In this document: piece by piece, positions 7,346 to 15,770 of the stretch | Numbering within the stretch: position 1 is the first letter of the stretch | Layout of the letters: each line of letters starts with the position of its first letter | Assembly: GCA_045577635.1 (NCBI GenBank) | Contig: JAZNIS010000054.1 | Location: forward strand, 1 to 32,884 | DNA: 32,884 bases | Direction: 5' to 3' | Source: UBA6345 sp045577635 | GTDB taxonomy: Bacteria; Bacillota; Clostridia; Christensenellales; UBA1242 | Notes under the pieces: generated by a model | The model's database searches: none | What the model was told of the DNA's origin: nothing | What the model saw: only the letters and a program-made list of their open reading frames with translations | Made by a program: the position numbers and the translations under genes

Positions 7346-8299
7346 ATGACTGAATTTATTGATATTAAAAAAGTTAATGAAAAATTAAGAGATAACAACA
7401 TTAAGGTTATGTTAGATAATGAAAGTTCGTATCGTAGCCAACTTTTTAAACTAACACAACAATGTTTAAAAGCTAAAAAAAGACCTAAAATTATTTTGCT
7501 TTCTGGCCCAAGTTGTGCAGGAAAAACAACAACTGCTCACATTTTAAAAGAAATTTTGGGACATAAAAAAATTAAAGCAATAATTGTTAGTATGGATGAC
7601 TTTTTTGTTAACCGTGAAGACACTCCACTTTTACCAAATGGTATGAAGGACTTTGACGGTTTGGCTGCTGTTAACTTAAAACAAATGGAAAGGTGTTTTA
7701 GTGAACTGTTTAAAAAGGGCACTGCTGGATTCCCTAGATATGATTTTGTTAGTGGTTTAAATTTAGAAAATGAATATCAATTAGATTACGATAAAGACAC
7801 TATTATTATTTTTGAAGGTTTACATGTTTTAAACCCAGAACTTATTAATCATTTGGGAACAAAAGAAGTTTTTAAAGTTTATGTTGATGCTTTAAAAGGT
7901 TTTAAATCTAACGAATATGCAAAAATTGGTATTAGAAACCTTCGTTTAATTCGTCGTATGGTTAGAGATGTTAGAAGAAGGGGTAAATCACCTGAAAACA
8001 CAATTAAAACTTGGCATAATGTTTGCGAAGCAGAAGATGATTATATTGCACCTTTTAAAGATGCTGCCGATTTTCATATTAACACAACTCACGAATTTGA
8101 ATTAGCATTATATAAAAGAGATTTCTTTGAAATTGTTGTTAATAATCGTGATGTAAATTTCCAAATTAGTTTTTTAAAAGCTTTTGACGAAAGTGATAGT
8201 TTAGATAAAAGATTGTTGCCTGAAACATCTTTAATGTGGGAGTTTATTGACCGTCCAAAAGATGAAGAAGAAAACGAAAAAAATAAAGTACTTAATTAA
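7346..8299 (+). CDS. Uridine kinase / phosphoribulokinase family protein
   Basis: 317 residues. The P-loop GPSCAGKTT sits at residues 54-62, and a kinase-type acidic strand with SMDDFF follows, as in uridine/cytidine kinases that phosphorylate pyrimidine nucleosides for salvage. FPRYDF and IIIFEGLHVL correspond to the substrate region and the conserved EG(L)H strand of the family. In many clostridia the related protein is ~550 residues with an N-terminal TGS/ThrRS-like half; here only a ~50-residue N-terminal part precedes the kinase domain. The substrate is not certain from sequence. AAGGAT overlaps the serS TAA, so it is translated from the serS mRNA. Confidence 0.82.
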   Translation: MTEFIDIKKVNEKLRDNNIKVMLDNESSYRSQLFKLTQQCLKAKKRPKIILLSGPSCAGKTTTAHILKEILGHKKIKAIIVSMDDFFVNREDTPLLPNGMKDFDGLAAVNLKQMERCFSELFKKGTAGFPRYDFVSGLNLENEYQLDYDKDTIIIFEGLHVLNPELINHLGTKEVFKVYVDALKGFKSNEYAKIGIRNLRLIRRMVRDVRRRGKSPENTIKTWHNVCEAEDDYIAPFKDAADFHINTTHEFELALYKRDFFEIVVNNRDVNFQISFLKAFDESDSLDKRLLPETSLMWEFIDRPKDEEENEKNKVLN

Positions 8300-8301
8300 A
8301 A

Positions 8302-8330
8302 AAAGGAAACCGTTATGGTTTCTTTTTTTT
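8302..8330 (+). terminator. Terminator after the kinase gene
   Basis: Short GAAACC / GGTTTC stem (8306-8311, 8317-8322) followed by eight T residues. Confidence 0.8.
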
Positions 8331-8355
8331 GTAGAATTTGGTAACTGTTAAACAC

Positions 8356-8384
8356 TTTACAAAAACAGTTTTATATTTTATAAT
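8356..8384 (+). promoter_or_regulatory. dinB promoter
   Basis: -35 TTTACA (8356-8361), 17-base spacer, perfect -10 TATAAT (8379-8384), abutting a LexA box. Confidence 0.85.
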
Positions 8385-8399
8385 AGAACAAATGTTCTA
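8384..8399. promoter_or_regulatory. LexA (SOS) operator
   Basis: TAGAACAAATGTTCTA is a perfect 6-bp inverted repeat around four bases, matching the Gram-positive LexA/DinR core GAAC-N4-GTTC. It directly follows the -10 box, so bound LexA would block RNA polymerase; the operon should be induced by DNA damage. Confidence 0.85.
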
Positions 8400-8412
8400 G
8401 AATAAGGAGTTA

Positions 8413-9675
8413 ATGGTGTCTAGGTTTATTTTGCATTCCGATTTAAATAATTTTTATGCTAGTGTTGAGTGTTTATATAATCCTAGCATTAGAAACAAAG
8501 CAGTTGCTGTTGTTGGTGATGAAGATAAAAGGCATGGCATTGTGCTTGCAAAAAATTATATTGCAAAAAAGTATGGTGTAAAAACAGGCGATACTGTTTG
8601 GGAAGCAAAACAAAAATGTTTAGAAGATTTAGTGTGTGTTAAGGCAAATTTTGAAAGGTATTATTATGTTTCAAAATTGGTTAAAGATATGTATAGGGAA
8701 TATACCGATAAAGTTGAAAGTTTTGGTATTGACGAAGCATGGCTTGATGTTAGTGATGTTGTTAAATCGTTTAATGAAGCATTTAACCTTGCCGAAAAAA
8801 TTAGAAAAAGAGTTTTAGAAGAATTTGGCTTAACTGTTAGTATTGGTGTTAGTTTTAATAAAATTTTTGCAAAGCTTGGTAGTGACTTAAAAAAACCAAA
8901 TGCAACATCGTTAATTTCGGAAGATAATTATAAGGATTTGGTTTGGGGTTTGCCCGTTTCGGAACTATTATATGTTGGTAGGGCAACCACAGCAAAATTG
9001 GAAAAGGCAGGAATAAAAACAATAGGGGCACTTGCTAAAACAGATGTTGGAATTTTAAAAAGTTTGCTTGGTAAAAATGGTGAAACTTTGTGGGTGTTTG
9101 CTAATGGTGAAGATAAAACTCCTGTAAAAAGATATGACGATCCTGAACAAATTAAAAGCATAGGTAATTCAACAACCTGTCCCCGAAATTTAAAAAACGA
9201 TGCCGAAGTTAGAGCAATTATTAGTGTACTTGCCGAAACTGTTGCTAAACGATTACGGGATAAAAAGTTGTGGTGTAGCACAGTTTGTTTAAGTATTAAA
9301 ACTGATGATTTGGTTTCGTTTGAGCAAATGAAAAAATTAGAGTACCCAACAAATTTGGCTAGTGTAATTGCTAAACAATGTTTTGATATTTTTAAGTTTG
9401 ATTGGCAAAAAACTGTTAGAGCTGTTGGGGTTAGAGTTACGGGGCTTGATAATAAACCTGTGCAGTATAATTTATTTAATAACGAACAAACTATGCAGAA
9501 AAAGGAGAAGTTTGAAACTGTTGTTGATGATTTAAGGGGTAGGTTTGGATATAACATTATTAAACGGGGAAGTGTTTATGCAAGTAAAGATTTTGAAGAA
9601 ATTAATCCGGAAGGAATAACTCATGGCATTCATCCTGTTAGTTATTTTAAACCTAAAACCGACAATGAACAGTAG
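8413..9675 (+). CDS. dinB: Y-family DNA polymerase (DNA polymerase IV, DinB type)
   Basis: 420 residues. An error-prone translesion polymerase. The N-terminal catalytic motif (LHSDLNNFYASVE, with D10 and probable steric-gate Y15) and the second acidic pair in SFGIDEAWLDV (D107, E108) are present; helix-hairpin-helix and little-finger regions follow. QYNLF near the C-terminus resembles the QxxLF sliding-clamp-binding motif. TAAGGAG precedes the ATG. The promoter carries a consensus LexA box, so expression should rise in the SOS response. It ends in TAG, 26 bases before a 78-residue gene that is probably co-transcribed. A UmuC-like sub-assignment cannot be excluded from sequence alone. Confidence 0.93.
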   Translation: MVSRFILHSDLNNFYASVECLYNPSIRNKAVAVVGDEDKRHGIVLAKNYIAKKYGVKTGDTVWEAKQKCLEDLVCVKANFERYYYVSKLVKDMYREYTDKVESFGIDEAWLDVSDVVKSFNEAFNLAEKIRKRVLEEFGLTVSIGVSFNKIFAKLGSDLKKPNATSLISEDNYKDLVWGLPVSELLYVGRATTAKLEKAGIKTIGALAKTDVGILKSLLGKNGETLWVFANGEDKTPVKRYDDPEQIKSIGNSTTCPRNLKNDAEVRAIISVLAETVAKRLRDKKLWCSTVCLSIKTDDLVSFEQMKKLEYPTNLASVIAKQCFDIFKFDWQKTVRAVGVRVTGLDNKPVQYNLFNNEQTMQKKEKFETVVDDLRGRFGYNIIKRGSVYASKDFEEINPEGITHGIHPVSYFKPKTDNEQ

Positions 9676-9701
9676 GTATTTAAACAAAAAGATGTGGGTT
9701 T

Positions 9702-9938
9702 ATGACAAAAAGTTATGTTTCTGTTTTAGTTTGGTTTAATGAGGAAGGTAAAAAAATTCCAAAGGAAATTGTTTTAGATGAGCAGAAATTTGAAATTTCA
9801 AAGGTGACAAAAATGGTTAATGCTGCAAGTTTAAAAGTGGGTGGAATTGGTGAAAGATATACGGTAAAAATAAATGGACAAGAAACTTTTTTGTTTTTTG
9901 AAAAGGAAACAGGAAAGTGGTTTGTTGAATTAAAGTAA
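9702..9938 (+). CDS. Small conserved protein downstream of dinB (78 aa)
   Basis: A soluble protein of mixed beta character, with alternating hydrophobic and charged residues, a GGIGERYTVKI segment and a C-terminal GKWFVELK. Small genes with similar RYTV...WFVE layouts are found beside Y-family polymerase genes in other Gram-positive bacteria, but I cannot assign a family with confidence. It begins 26 bases after dinB with only a weak ribosome binding site (GTGGG), and probably shares the LexA-controlled transcript. A role with the translesion polymerase is an inference from context only. Confidence 0.7.
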   Translation: MTKSYVSVLVWFNEEGKKIPKEIVLDEQKFEISKVTKMVNAASLKVGGIGERYTVKINGQETFLFFEKETGKWFVELK

Positions 9939-10021
9939 TAAAATTATCAAATATCTTTTTTGCTTTTTTTGTTTATTTGTTATACTAAATTTAGTAATAA
10001 AAATTAACGGAATAAAAAATA

Positions 10022-10615
10022 GTGAAAGGTAAATTTTTAAAAAATATTAATAAAACAAAACTTATGCTCTGTGTTTCAACAGTGCTACTTTTGGTTAGTG
10101 CTATTATGTTTTTTATGCCTTTTATTTGTTATGACTATGGTGGAAAACACCTAACCTTTTCTGGTTTTGATTTTTTTATGGGAATGGTTAGTAAAGAGCA
10201 AACGGTTAAACTAGAAATGACCCGAATGTTGCTGGGCACAACAAAAACAAAAATGTCGGCACAAACAATAGCAATTTTATCTCCTGCTGGTTTTTTACTA
10301 TCATTACTATTGTTGGTGTTTACACCTTTATCAATTAAAAAGAAAAAATTAAATAACATTTTTTTAATTGGTTTGTTTTTTGCTGTTTGGGTTTTGGTTA
10401 TGATGTCGGTAATTACTGTGGTTGGCCGAATGGGGTTAATTAGGGGTAAAGATATAATTAACTATTATTCAATTGGTTTTGGAATTATGGTTATGGTGAT
10501 AAGTGTTTTGGCTGCTTCAATTTTAAACATTGTTGTTGCTTTAATGGAAGATAGTAAAAAGAAACCTGTTACAAACAAACCAAAAGCAAATATTCCACCA
10601 ATGGGTTGGAAATAA
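10022..10615 (+). CDS. Hypothetical four-helix membrane protein (197 aa)
   Basis: A GTG start is used, with CGGA about ten bases upstream; a -10-like TATACT lies at 9981-9986, suggesting its own promoter. Four hydrophobic segments are visible (about residues 14-34, 80-102, 108-130 and 147-172), with a loop of ~40 residues outside after the first helix and a Lys/Pro-rich cytoplasmic tail. No family recognised. It ends 23 bases before the radical SAM gene, so the two may form an operon. Confidence 0.7.
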   Translation: MKGKFLKNINKTKLMLCVSTVLLLVSAIMFFMPFICYDYGGKHLTFSGFDFFMGMVSKEQTVKLEMTRMLLGTTKTKMSAQTIAILSPAGFLLSLLLLVFTPLSIKKKKLNNIFLIGLFFAVWVLVMMSVITVVGRMGLIRGKDIINYYSIGFGIMVMVISVLAASILNIVVALMEDSKKKPVTNKPKANIPPMGWK

Positions 10616-10638
10616 TTGTTTACTAATTTAGGTGAAAA

Positions 10639-11508
10639 ATGAAATGTGAATTGTGTCCACGAAAATGTGGAATAGATAGAAATAAAAAAGTTGGTTTTTG
10701 TGGTGTAACTAACACTGTTAAAATAGCCAGAGCTGGTTTGCACTTTTGGGAAGAACCAATAATATCGGGGAAAGAAGGTAGTGGAACTATCTTTTTTTCA
10801 GGTTGTAATTTAAAGTGTGTGTACTGCCAAAACTATGATATTTCAAGTGAGGCATTTGGTAAGGAAGTAACAGTTGAAAGGTTGGCAGAAATTTTTAAGG
10901 AATTAGAAGAAAAAGGTGCAAACAATATTAACCTTGTTACACCTTCGCATTATGTAAGTCAAATTGTTGAAGCTTTAAAAATTTATAAACCCAAAATTCC
11001 TATTGTGTATAACACAAGTGGTTACGATTTGGTTGAAGCAATACAGAAATTAAACGGGTTTGTTGATATTTATTTGACCGATTTAAAATATTGTTCGGCA
11101 GAATATAGCAAAAAATATTCAAAAGCAGAAGATTATTTTTTAGTGGCAACCCAAGCAATTAAGGAAATGGTTAAGCAACAACCTAAAAACATTTTTAAAA
11201 ATGATATGCTTGTAAAAGGTGTTGTTGTTAGGCATATGGTTTTGCCAGGACTTATTAACGATAGTTTTAATGTGTTAAATTGGATTAAGGAAAATTTAGG
11301 TGAAGAAACAATTGTTAGTGTTATGGGGCAATATACACCATATCATAATTCTAAAAACTATCCTGAAATCAACCGAAAATTAAAACCATTAGAATATAAA
11401 ATGGTGTTAAATCATTTTATTAAAATTGGATTAAAAAATGGTTTTTCGCAGGAACTTGATAGTGCTAGTGAAGAATATATTCCACCATTTAATTTGGAAG
11501 GTGTTTAA
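10639..11508 (+). CDS. Radical SAM protein, pyruvate formate-lyase-activating-enzyme-like
   Basis: 289 residues. The radical SAM cluster motif CxxxCxxC is C56-x3-C60-x2-C63 (GCNLKCVYCQNY), which binds the 4Fe-4S cluster that cleaves S-adenosylmethionine. An additional N-terminal Cys set (C3, C6, C10, C21; CELCPRKC...FCG) marks the subgroup of PflA-like proteins of unknown target found widely in anaerobes, rather than canonical PflA. No glycyl-radical enzyme gene is in the window, so the partner is unknown. The gene is oxygen-sensitive chemistry by family, in line with an anaerobic host. GGTG precedes the ATG weakly; a hairpin terminator follows. Confidence 0.88.
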   Translation: MKCELCPRKCGIDRNKKVGFCGVTNTVKIARAGLHFWEEPIISGKEGSGTIFFSGCNLKCVYCQNYDISSEAFGKEVTVERLAEIFKELEEKGANNINLVTPSHYVSQIVEALKIYKPKIPIVYNTSGYDLVEAIQKLNGFVDIYLTDLKYCSAEYSKKYSKAEDYFLVATQAIKEMVKQQPKNIFKNDMLVKGVVVRHMVLPGLINDSFNVLNWIKENLGEETIVSVMGQYTPYHNSKNYPEINRKLKPLEYKMVLNHFIKIGLKNGFSQELDSASEEYIPPFNLEGV

Positions 11509-11509
11509 A

Positions 11510-11538
11510 AAAAGCAGAGAATTTTCTCTGCTTTTATT
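11510..11538. terminator. Bidirectional terminator, radical SAM gene / LRR gene
   Basis: AAAAGCAGAGAA / TTCTCTGCTTTT inverted repeat between convergent genes; it overlaps the stop codon of the minus-strand gene. Confidence 0.85.
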
Positions 11539-12442
11539 TTCTTCTTGTTAATTTATTTACTCCGGCCTCTTCTCTTTTGATTCCAATTTGCCAACTTTCT
11601 AAGGTTTCGCATTTTTCATCGTTATTCCAAAACTTTTCTATTTCGTTTGTTCCGTCTATGTGGTCAACAAAAATGTTTCCGTTTTTGTTTTCAATTCCTA
11701 TTAAAATTCGGGCACCGTGTGTTAAAAATTGGCTTTGTGTAACCGTTTTTCCATTAACAACAAAATTATCTGGCATACCAAAATATTGTAAATCAGCTGT
11801 TCGTATGCTGTTTAAATTAAGTTCGCAGTTGTTTGGTAATAAAACGGTAATTGTTTTTAATCCAGATTGTTTATATGCTCCCGGGTTAATTCTAACAGTT
11901 TTAATTTGTTTAAGTTTACTTTCTGGTTGTTGTGTTATTTCATCTGTTAAATTAATAACCGAAGCTTTTGAATTTTCACTATTTCGGTTATATGGATTTG
12001 CATAAACAAGTTCTACTGTTTTAGGGTAAGGTGTTTGTTCGGGAGTGCTATATTTATCTGTTGTGTAAAGTTTACCATCTTCAATAAAAAAGGTTGTGTT
12101 GCCACCCGGCTCAATTTCAATTGTTGCCCAATGTTTTAAATAAAAAAACGGTAAAACATGGTGTTCTCTTTCAATTTCTTGTAAGTTTTTAGGGAGAATA
12201 ATTTTAAAAATACGGTCAGAGTTTTTAATTTTTTCAAATGCTGCAAAGGAAATAGAATCAACTTCGGGTAATGTTAAAGTTGAATCAATTGTAAGTGCTT
12301 GTGGGCTAATAGATGTTAAGCAATCATATTTAACTACCTTTGTAACAACTTTGCCGTTTGGTAAAACTTTTTGAATAGTTTTATCTTTTGTTACAATGGT
12401 AAATCCTTTTTTTGAATAGATATATTTTTTTATTGCTAGCAT
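11534..12442 (-). CDS. BspA-like leucine-rich-repeat protein, no signal peptide (302 aa)
   Basis: Two stretches fit the BspA/LRR_5 pattern (residues ~40-95, with LTSISPQALT and SISFAAFEKI, and ~175-220, with INPGAYKQSGLKTI). Such repeats normally sit on surface proteins, but this protein has no signal peptide and no membrane segment, and so looks cytoplasmic. The middle and C-terminal parts are not recognised. AGGAG precedes the ATG. The 106 bases before it separate it from the next minus-strand gene, which has its own terminator. Function unknown. Confidence 0.68.
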   Translation of the reverse strand: MLAIKKYIYSKKGFTIVTKDKTIQKVLPNGKVVTKVVKYDCLTSISPQALTIDSTLTLPEVDSISFAAFEKIKNSDRIFKIILPKNLQEIEREHHVLPFFYLKHWATIEIEPGGNTTFFIEDGKLYTTDKYSTPEQTPYPKTVELVYANPYNRNSENSKASVINLTDEITQQPESKLKQIKTVRINPGAYKQSGLKTITVLLPNNCELNLNSIRTADLQYFGMPDNFVVNGKTVTQSQFLTHGARILIGIENKNGNIFVDHIDGTNEIEKFWNNDEKCETLESWQIGIKREEAGVNKLTRRK

Positions 12443-12521
12443 TAATTTCTCCTAAAATATTAACAATAAAATTTTATAATAATAATTTTGTTTTGTCAAT
12501 ACCACTTATTAATTAAACAAC

Positions 12522-12551
12522 AAAAAAACACCTTAATTTAGGTGTTTTTTA
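12522..12551 (-). terminator. Terminator of the 12549-13079 gene
   Basis: AAAAAACACCT / AGGTGTTTTTT inverted repeat with a six-base AT loop, immediately after the minus-strand stop codon. Confidence 0.85.
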
Positions 12552-13079
12552 ATTTGCAATTTTTGTTAATGAAACAATAAAATCATAAAACTTTGTTGAT
12601 GAATGATTTAAATTTAAATAAAAGCAACGGCCTTCATATTTTCCGTTTTGATATCTAATTAAATTAAATCCGTAAAAGTTTGGTTTAAGTTCAATTAAAA
12701 GTTTGTCAAAGGGCATTTCAGCAAATTCGTGTGTTTCATTATAAACAAATTCAATCCAAATTCCTTTTTGTTTTGCTTGTAAAGTTTGTTCGTGAAGCGA
12801 AACACCAAAAGCAGGTGAAAAATAAGATTTGTCGGTTAACTTTTCTAGTTCGGTAAAAATCATTTCTTTATCAGGTTTTATTTCGGTTCCGTTATTGTAA
12901 ATAATAATTTGGTCACAATTAAATAAATGTTCAATTAAGGTTGAATGCATAACAGGTTCTCCAATATTAAATAATAATAAAATGCTGCACAAAATTTGCG
13001 AAATAACATTCCAAAAAGGTGTAACTAAATTTTGTAACATTTGCTCTCCACGATTATTGCTTTTTAGTAATTCTACCAT
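12549..13079 (-). CDS. Hypothetical protein (176 aa)
   Basis: No family recognised. A hydrophobic stretch near residues 25-45 (VISQILCSILLLF) may be a buried helix or one membrane pass; the rest is mixed and soluble-looking, with aromatic-rich strands (NFYGFNLIRYQNG, GRCFYLNLNH). Two in-frame starts each have a good ribosome binding site: ATG at 13079 behind GGAG plus six bases, and an ATG 13 codons later behind GGAGAG. I chose the first. A TTG four codons further up is part of the first ribosome binding site. Confidence 0.6.
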   Translation of the reverse strand: MVELLKSNNRGEQMLQNLVTPFWNVISQILCSILLLFNIGEPVMHSTLIEHLFNCDQIIIYNNGTEIKPDKEMIFTELEKLTDKSYFSPAFGVSLHEQTLQAKQKGIWIEFVYNETHEFAEMPFDKLLIELKPNFYGFNLIRYQNGKYEGRCFYLNLNHSSTKFYDFIVSLTKIAN

Positions 13080-13413
13080 AAAAAACTCCAAAAGGTTACC
13101 AATTAATTAAAATTTATTTAATACTTAAATATTTTGCAGCATTTTAGATAAAATATTTATAGAACAAAAAATTTGCATTTTAAAATTATTTTATATTGTT
13201 TAAATTAACCATTGTAATTAAGTTTGTTTTAATGTAAACTAAAAATGTTCTAGAATTAAAGCCATAATTTAGTTGTAAAAAATATTAAAAAAACAAGAAA
13301 AAAAGTATTAAAAAAGTTTTGCATTTATAACTTTTATTTGATATAATACTTATAGTAATATTACAAGTAATGTTTTAATTCATATAGTAATTAAACATAA
13401 GGTTGAAAAATAA
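13080..13413. other. Divergent intergenic region, 334 bases
   Basis: AT-rich spacer between the 12549-13079 gene and the SHOCT gene at 13414. A clear plus-strand promoter sits at its right end. A TTCTAGAA palindrome near 13250 is the only other feature noticed; no gene or RNA is supported. Confidence 0.6.
13319..13347 (+). promoter_or_regulatory. Promoter of the 13414 SHOCT gene
   Basis: -35 TTGCAT (13319-13324), 17-base spacer, perfect -10 TATAAT (13342-13347). Confidence 0.8.
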
Positions 13414-13968
13414 ATGAGTCAAACCAAAAAATTTTTAATGTTTACAAGCGCAATACTTATGATTGTGTCCGGTTTAATAACCGGTATTTTGTGTTGTTTG
13501 GCTATTTTTGAACCAACAAAACTTCAACCAATTATTGAAAAATTTGTAAACGATGATTCTTCTAACTACGACAAAGTTGAATCAGTAATTCAACTATTAA
13601 CATCTATTCTAACATCTGGTTCAGTTGTTGGTTTAGTTTTTGGTGGAATTAGTATTAGATTTTGTTTATATGATTCTAACGAATTCTATCAAAAGAAAAG
13701 TGTTGTTTTAACAGTTGCAATTATTTGTACTTTGGTAGTTAACCCATTAGTTGGAGCATTATATATTACTGCTGTATGTCTTAAAGATGAAAACTTAAAA
13801 TTTGGCGAAGAAGCTGAAGAACAAAAAGAAGTTGATATTGATAAAGTAATGGAAAAAATTGAAAAACTTCAAAAGATGAGAGAGCAAAACTTAATCAATG
13901 ATGAAGAGTTTGCTAAATTGAAGGCAGATATTTTGAAAGGAACTACATTAGATAAAAAGAGCAAGTAA
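13414..13968 (+). CDS. Membrane protein with C-terminal SHOCT-like domain (184 aa)
   Basis: Three hydrophobic segments (about residues 8-31, 58-83 and 93-122), then an acidic linker and a C-terminal amphipathic pair of helices (EKLQKMREQNLINDEEFAKLK) that fits the SHOCT motif, a short oligomerisation module usually at protein ends. The function of such proteins is unknown. The next gene (14011-14598) has the same layout and is probably a paralogue; both likely share the promoter at 13319-13347, with partial termination between them at the hairpin on the stop codon. Confidence 0.75.
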   Translation: MSQTKKFLMFTSAILMIVSGLITGILCCLAIFEPTKLQPIIEKFVNDDSSNYDKVESVIQLLTSILTSGSVVGLVFGGISIRFCLYDSNEFYQKKSVVLTVAIICTLVVNPLVGALYITAVCLKDENLKFGEEAEEQKEVDIDKVMEKIEKLQKMREQNLINDEEFAKLKADILKGTTLDKKSK

Positions 13969-13987
13969 TTAAAAACTTGCTTTTTAT
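13961..13987 (+). terminator. Weak terminator overlapping the 13968 stop
   Basis: GCAAGT / ACTTGC stem (13961-13966, 13975-13980) followed by TTTTTATTTT. The stop codon TAA begins at the last T of the left arm, so translating ribosomes would interfere with folding. Confidence 0.6.
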
Positions 13988-14010
13988 TTTAATGATTAAG
14001 TGGTATTGAT

Positions 14011-14598
14011 ATGAATAGAAAGAAAACATTAATTTGGGCAGGAGCTATTAATTTTGTTGCAGCAGCATTTTTTGTTTATTGTGTTGTTATGTTAATTAAT
14101 AACATTAATGGCTTTGCCGATGAATTAAAAACAATGTTATCTACAACCTATGGTTACACAAGTGAGCAAGTTGCTGTTGAGCTAAATGCTAGTGTAATAG
14201 AATTTATTACTTGTGCTGCAACCTGTGGTGTTTGTGGATTGGTTAATTTTGGTTTTATATTTTTAACTGATTATTGGTTTACAAAATTAAAATGGTTATC
14301 AGTTACAATTGCAGTTGTTAACACTATTGTTGGTGGTAACTTTGTTAGTGGTTTATTATTTGTTGTTGCTGCAACCAGAAAACAACAACCACAAATGGTT
14401 GGTGCTAGTGTTGGTGCACAAACTATTCAACAACCTATTAGACCATTAACTAACGAACAAATTAAAGAACATTTAAAACTAAAAAGTATGGCTGAAAAAA
14501 TTGAAATTGTTAAACATTTAAAGGCCGAAGGTAGCATTAATGATGCTGAATATATTAAATTAGTTGATGAAATTATTTCTAACGGAGTTAAGGAATAA
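14011..14598 (+). CDS. SHOCT-type membrane protein, paralogue of the preceding gene (195 aa)
   Basis: Same arrangement as the gene before it: a first hydrophobic helix (about 7-28), a short polar loop of ~35 residues, two more helices (about 62-84 and 92-120), a Gln-rich linker and a C-terminal two-helix module (EKIEIVKHLKAEGSINDAEY) like a SHOCT domain. The ribosome binding site is weak (AAGTGG). It lies 42 bases behind its neighbour. Function unknown; the tandem pair could form hetero-oligomers, which is only an inference from layout. Confidence 0.7.
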   Translation: MNRKKTLIWAGAINFVAAAFFVYCVVMLINNINGFADELKTMLSTTYGYTSEQVAVELNASVIEFITCAATCGVCGLVNFGFIFLTDYWFTKLKWLSVTIAVVNTIVGGNFVSGLLFVVAATRKQQPQMVGASVGAQTIQQPIRPLTNEQIKEHLKLKSMAEKIEIVKHLKAEGSINDAEYIKLVDEIISNGVKE

Positions 14599-14641
14599 TT
14601 AGATTTTTATCATATTTAATATATTTTATATTATAAATAAT

Positions 14642-14676
14642 AAAAAGACCCACATATAATTGTAGGTCTTTTTTTG
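14642..14676. terminator. Bidirectional terminator, SHOCT gene / 14686-15750 gene
   Basis: AAAAAGACC...ACA / TGTAGGTCTTTTT stem with one mismatch, a TATAAT loop and a T-run, between convergent genes. Confidence 0.8.
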
Positions 14677-14685
14677 TTGTTTTTC

Positions 14686-15750
14686 TTATAAACTTAAACC
14701 ATCTGGCTTTGTGCCTGGCATAACTTTTTTCTTTGTTGTTTGGTTTGAAACTGAAAGGTCGGCAGGTTTAGCAGTGTTTTGTGGACCAAACTTTTTGCTG
14801 GTTTGGTTGTCTATTTTACCACTAAATGTGTTTGAACCTGTAATTTCAGAAAAGTTATAAGGTAAGTCAGCTTTAATATTTCTATTAACATAAGCCATAA
14901 TTTCAGCATAATTTTCCATGTTAACAGGTGCTGTGTTGTAGAAAATACTTCCACATAAAGCATCTAAATAATAATCTGCTCTTGGAGTTTGTGAGGTTGT
15001 AACTCTGTTGTATTTAATCATGCTTTTTGTTGCTTGAAATCTTAAATGTTTTTGTTCTTCCGATAAAGCTTCTTGGCTATGAAGTAAGTTGCTCATACAA
15101 CAAACAACACTTGATAGGGCAGAATAATCTTCTTCAACAAAAGGTTGTTTGCTTTCAGCTAAATGTTTTTTAATTGTTTCGGTTAAAATTCCGTAAGCTT
15201 GATCTTCTGCTTCAACAAGGTCAATATCAGGGTTTTCGGCAGCAATTTTTTTGATGTCGTTATTGTATTTTGAAACAAGCATTTGAGATTGTAACAAAGT
15301 AAAACCATATTTTCTTAAAATTTCTTGACCTTGTGTGAACAATTTTTGAATTGTTTCTGTTCTTTGTTCAACTGCACCTGTTTTAAGGTTTGCAAGTTTA
15401 TTATCTAATTTTTCTTCTAAAATTGTTGCAGTTGATTGTTTAAATAATGTAATGGCTTGTTCTCTTTTATCGTAAAGGTCAAAATATTGTTGTTGGTTTT
15501 CATCGCTTGGGTATTGTTGATAAAGTGTGTCGGCATGAGTATAGTTTGCATTCGTTCTTAAAAGATTAAACCAAATGTTAGCAAGTTCTTTATCGTTAAA
15601 AATTTCGGCAAACAAAACAGCATAAACTTCGTTTGTGTTTGTGAAGTTTCTGTAACCTTGCATTTTTTTAATTAAAGCATTATATTTGTCTGTTAAAGCA
15701 GATGCTTTACTTGTGAAAGAATCAATTTGTGTATAAAATTGTTTATCCAT
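14686..15750 (-). CDS. Hypothetical helical protein (354 aa)
   Basis: The start is ATG 15748-15750, with GGAGGTGGAGT in front; the frame stays open for 44 codons more upstream but runs through the promoter and has no ribosome binding site. The first ~300 residues are rich in Gln, Lys, Leu and Ala and read as soluble alpha-helices, with no membrane segment; the last ~45 are a Thr/Lys/Pro-rich, disordered-looking tail. I recognise no family. It is divergent from the 15957 gene, and a perfect DnaA box lies 21 bases upstream of its start codon, next to the -10 box. Confidence 0.7.
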   Translation of the reverse strand: MDKQFYTQIDSFTSKASALTDKYNALIKKMQGYRNFTNTNEVYAVLFAEIFNDKELANIWFNLLRTNANYTHADTLYQQYPSDENQQQYFDLYDKREQAITLFKQSTATILEEKLDNKLANLKTGAVEQRTETIQKLFTQGQEILRKYGFTLLQSQMLVSKYNNDIKKIAAENPDIDLVEAEDQAYGILTETIKKHLAESKQPFVEEDYSALSSVVCCMSNLLHSQEALSEEQKHLRFQATKSMIKYNRVTTSQTPRADYYLDALCGSIFYNTAPVNMENYAEIMAYVNRNIKADLPYNFSEITGSNTFSGKIDNQTSKKFGPQNTAKPADLSVSNQTTKKKVMPGTKPDGLSL

Positions 15751-15770
15751 ACTCCACCTCCGTAGATAAC

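Noticed and set aside
8928..9557. 209-codon minus-strand frame across dinB
   Set aside because: Antisense shadow of a clearly coding, conserved polymerase gene; composition reflects the reverse complement.
11577..12005. 142-codon plus-strand frame inside the LRR gene
   Set aside because: The minus-strand frame is longer, has AGGAG at its start and a terminator at its end.
13246..13257. Second LexA box (ATGTTCTAGAAT)
   Set aside because: Lacks the GAAC-N4-GTTC spacing; only a TTCTAGAA palindrome, and not next to a promoter.
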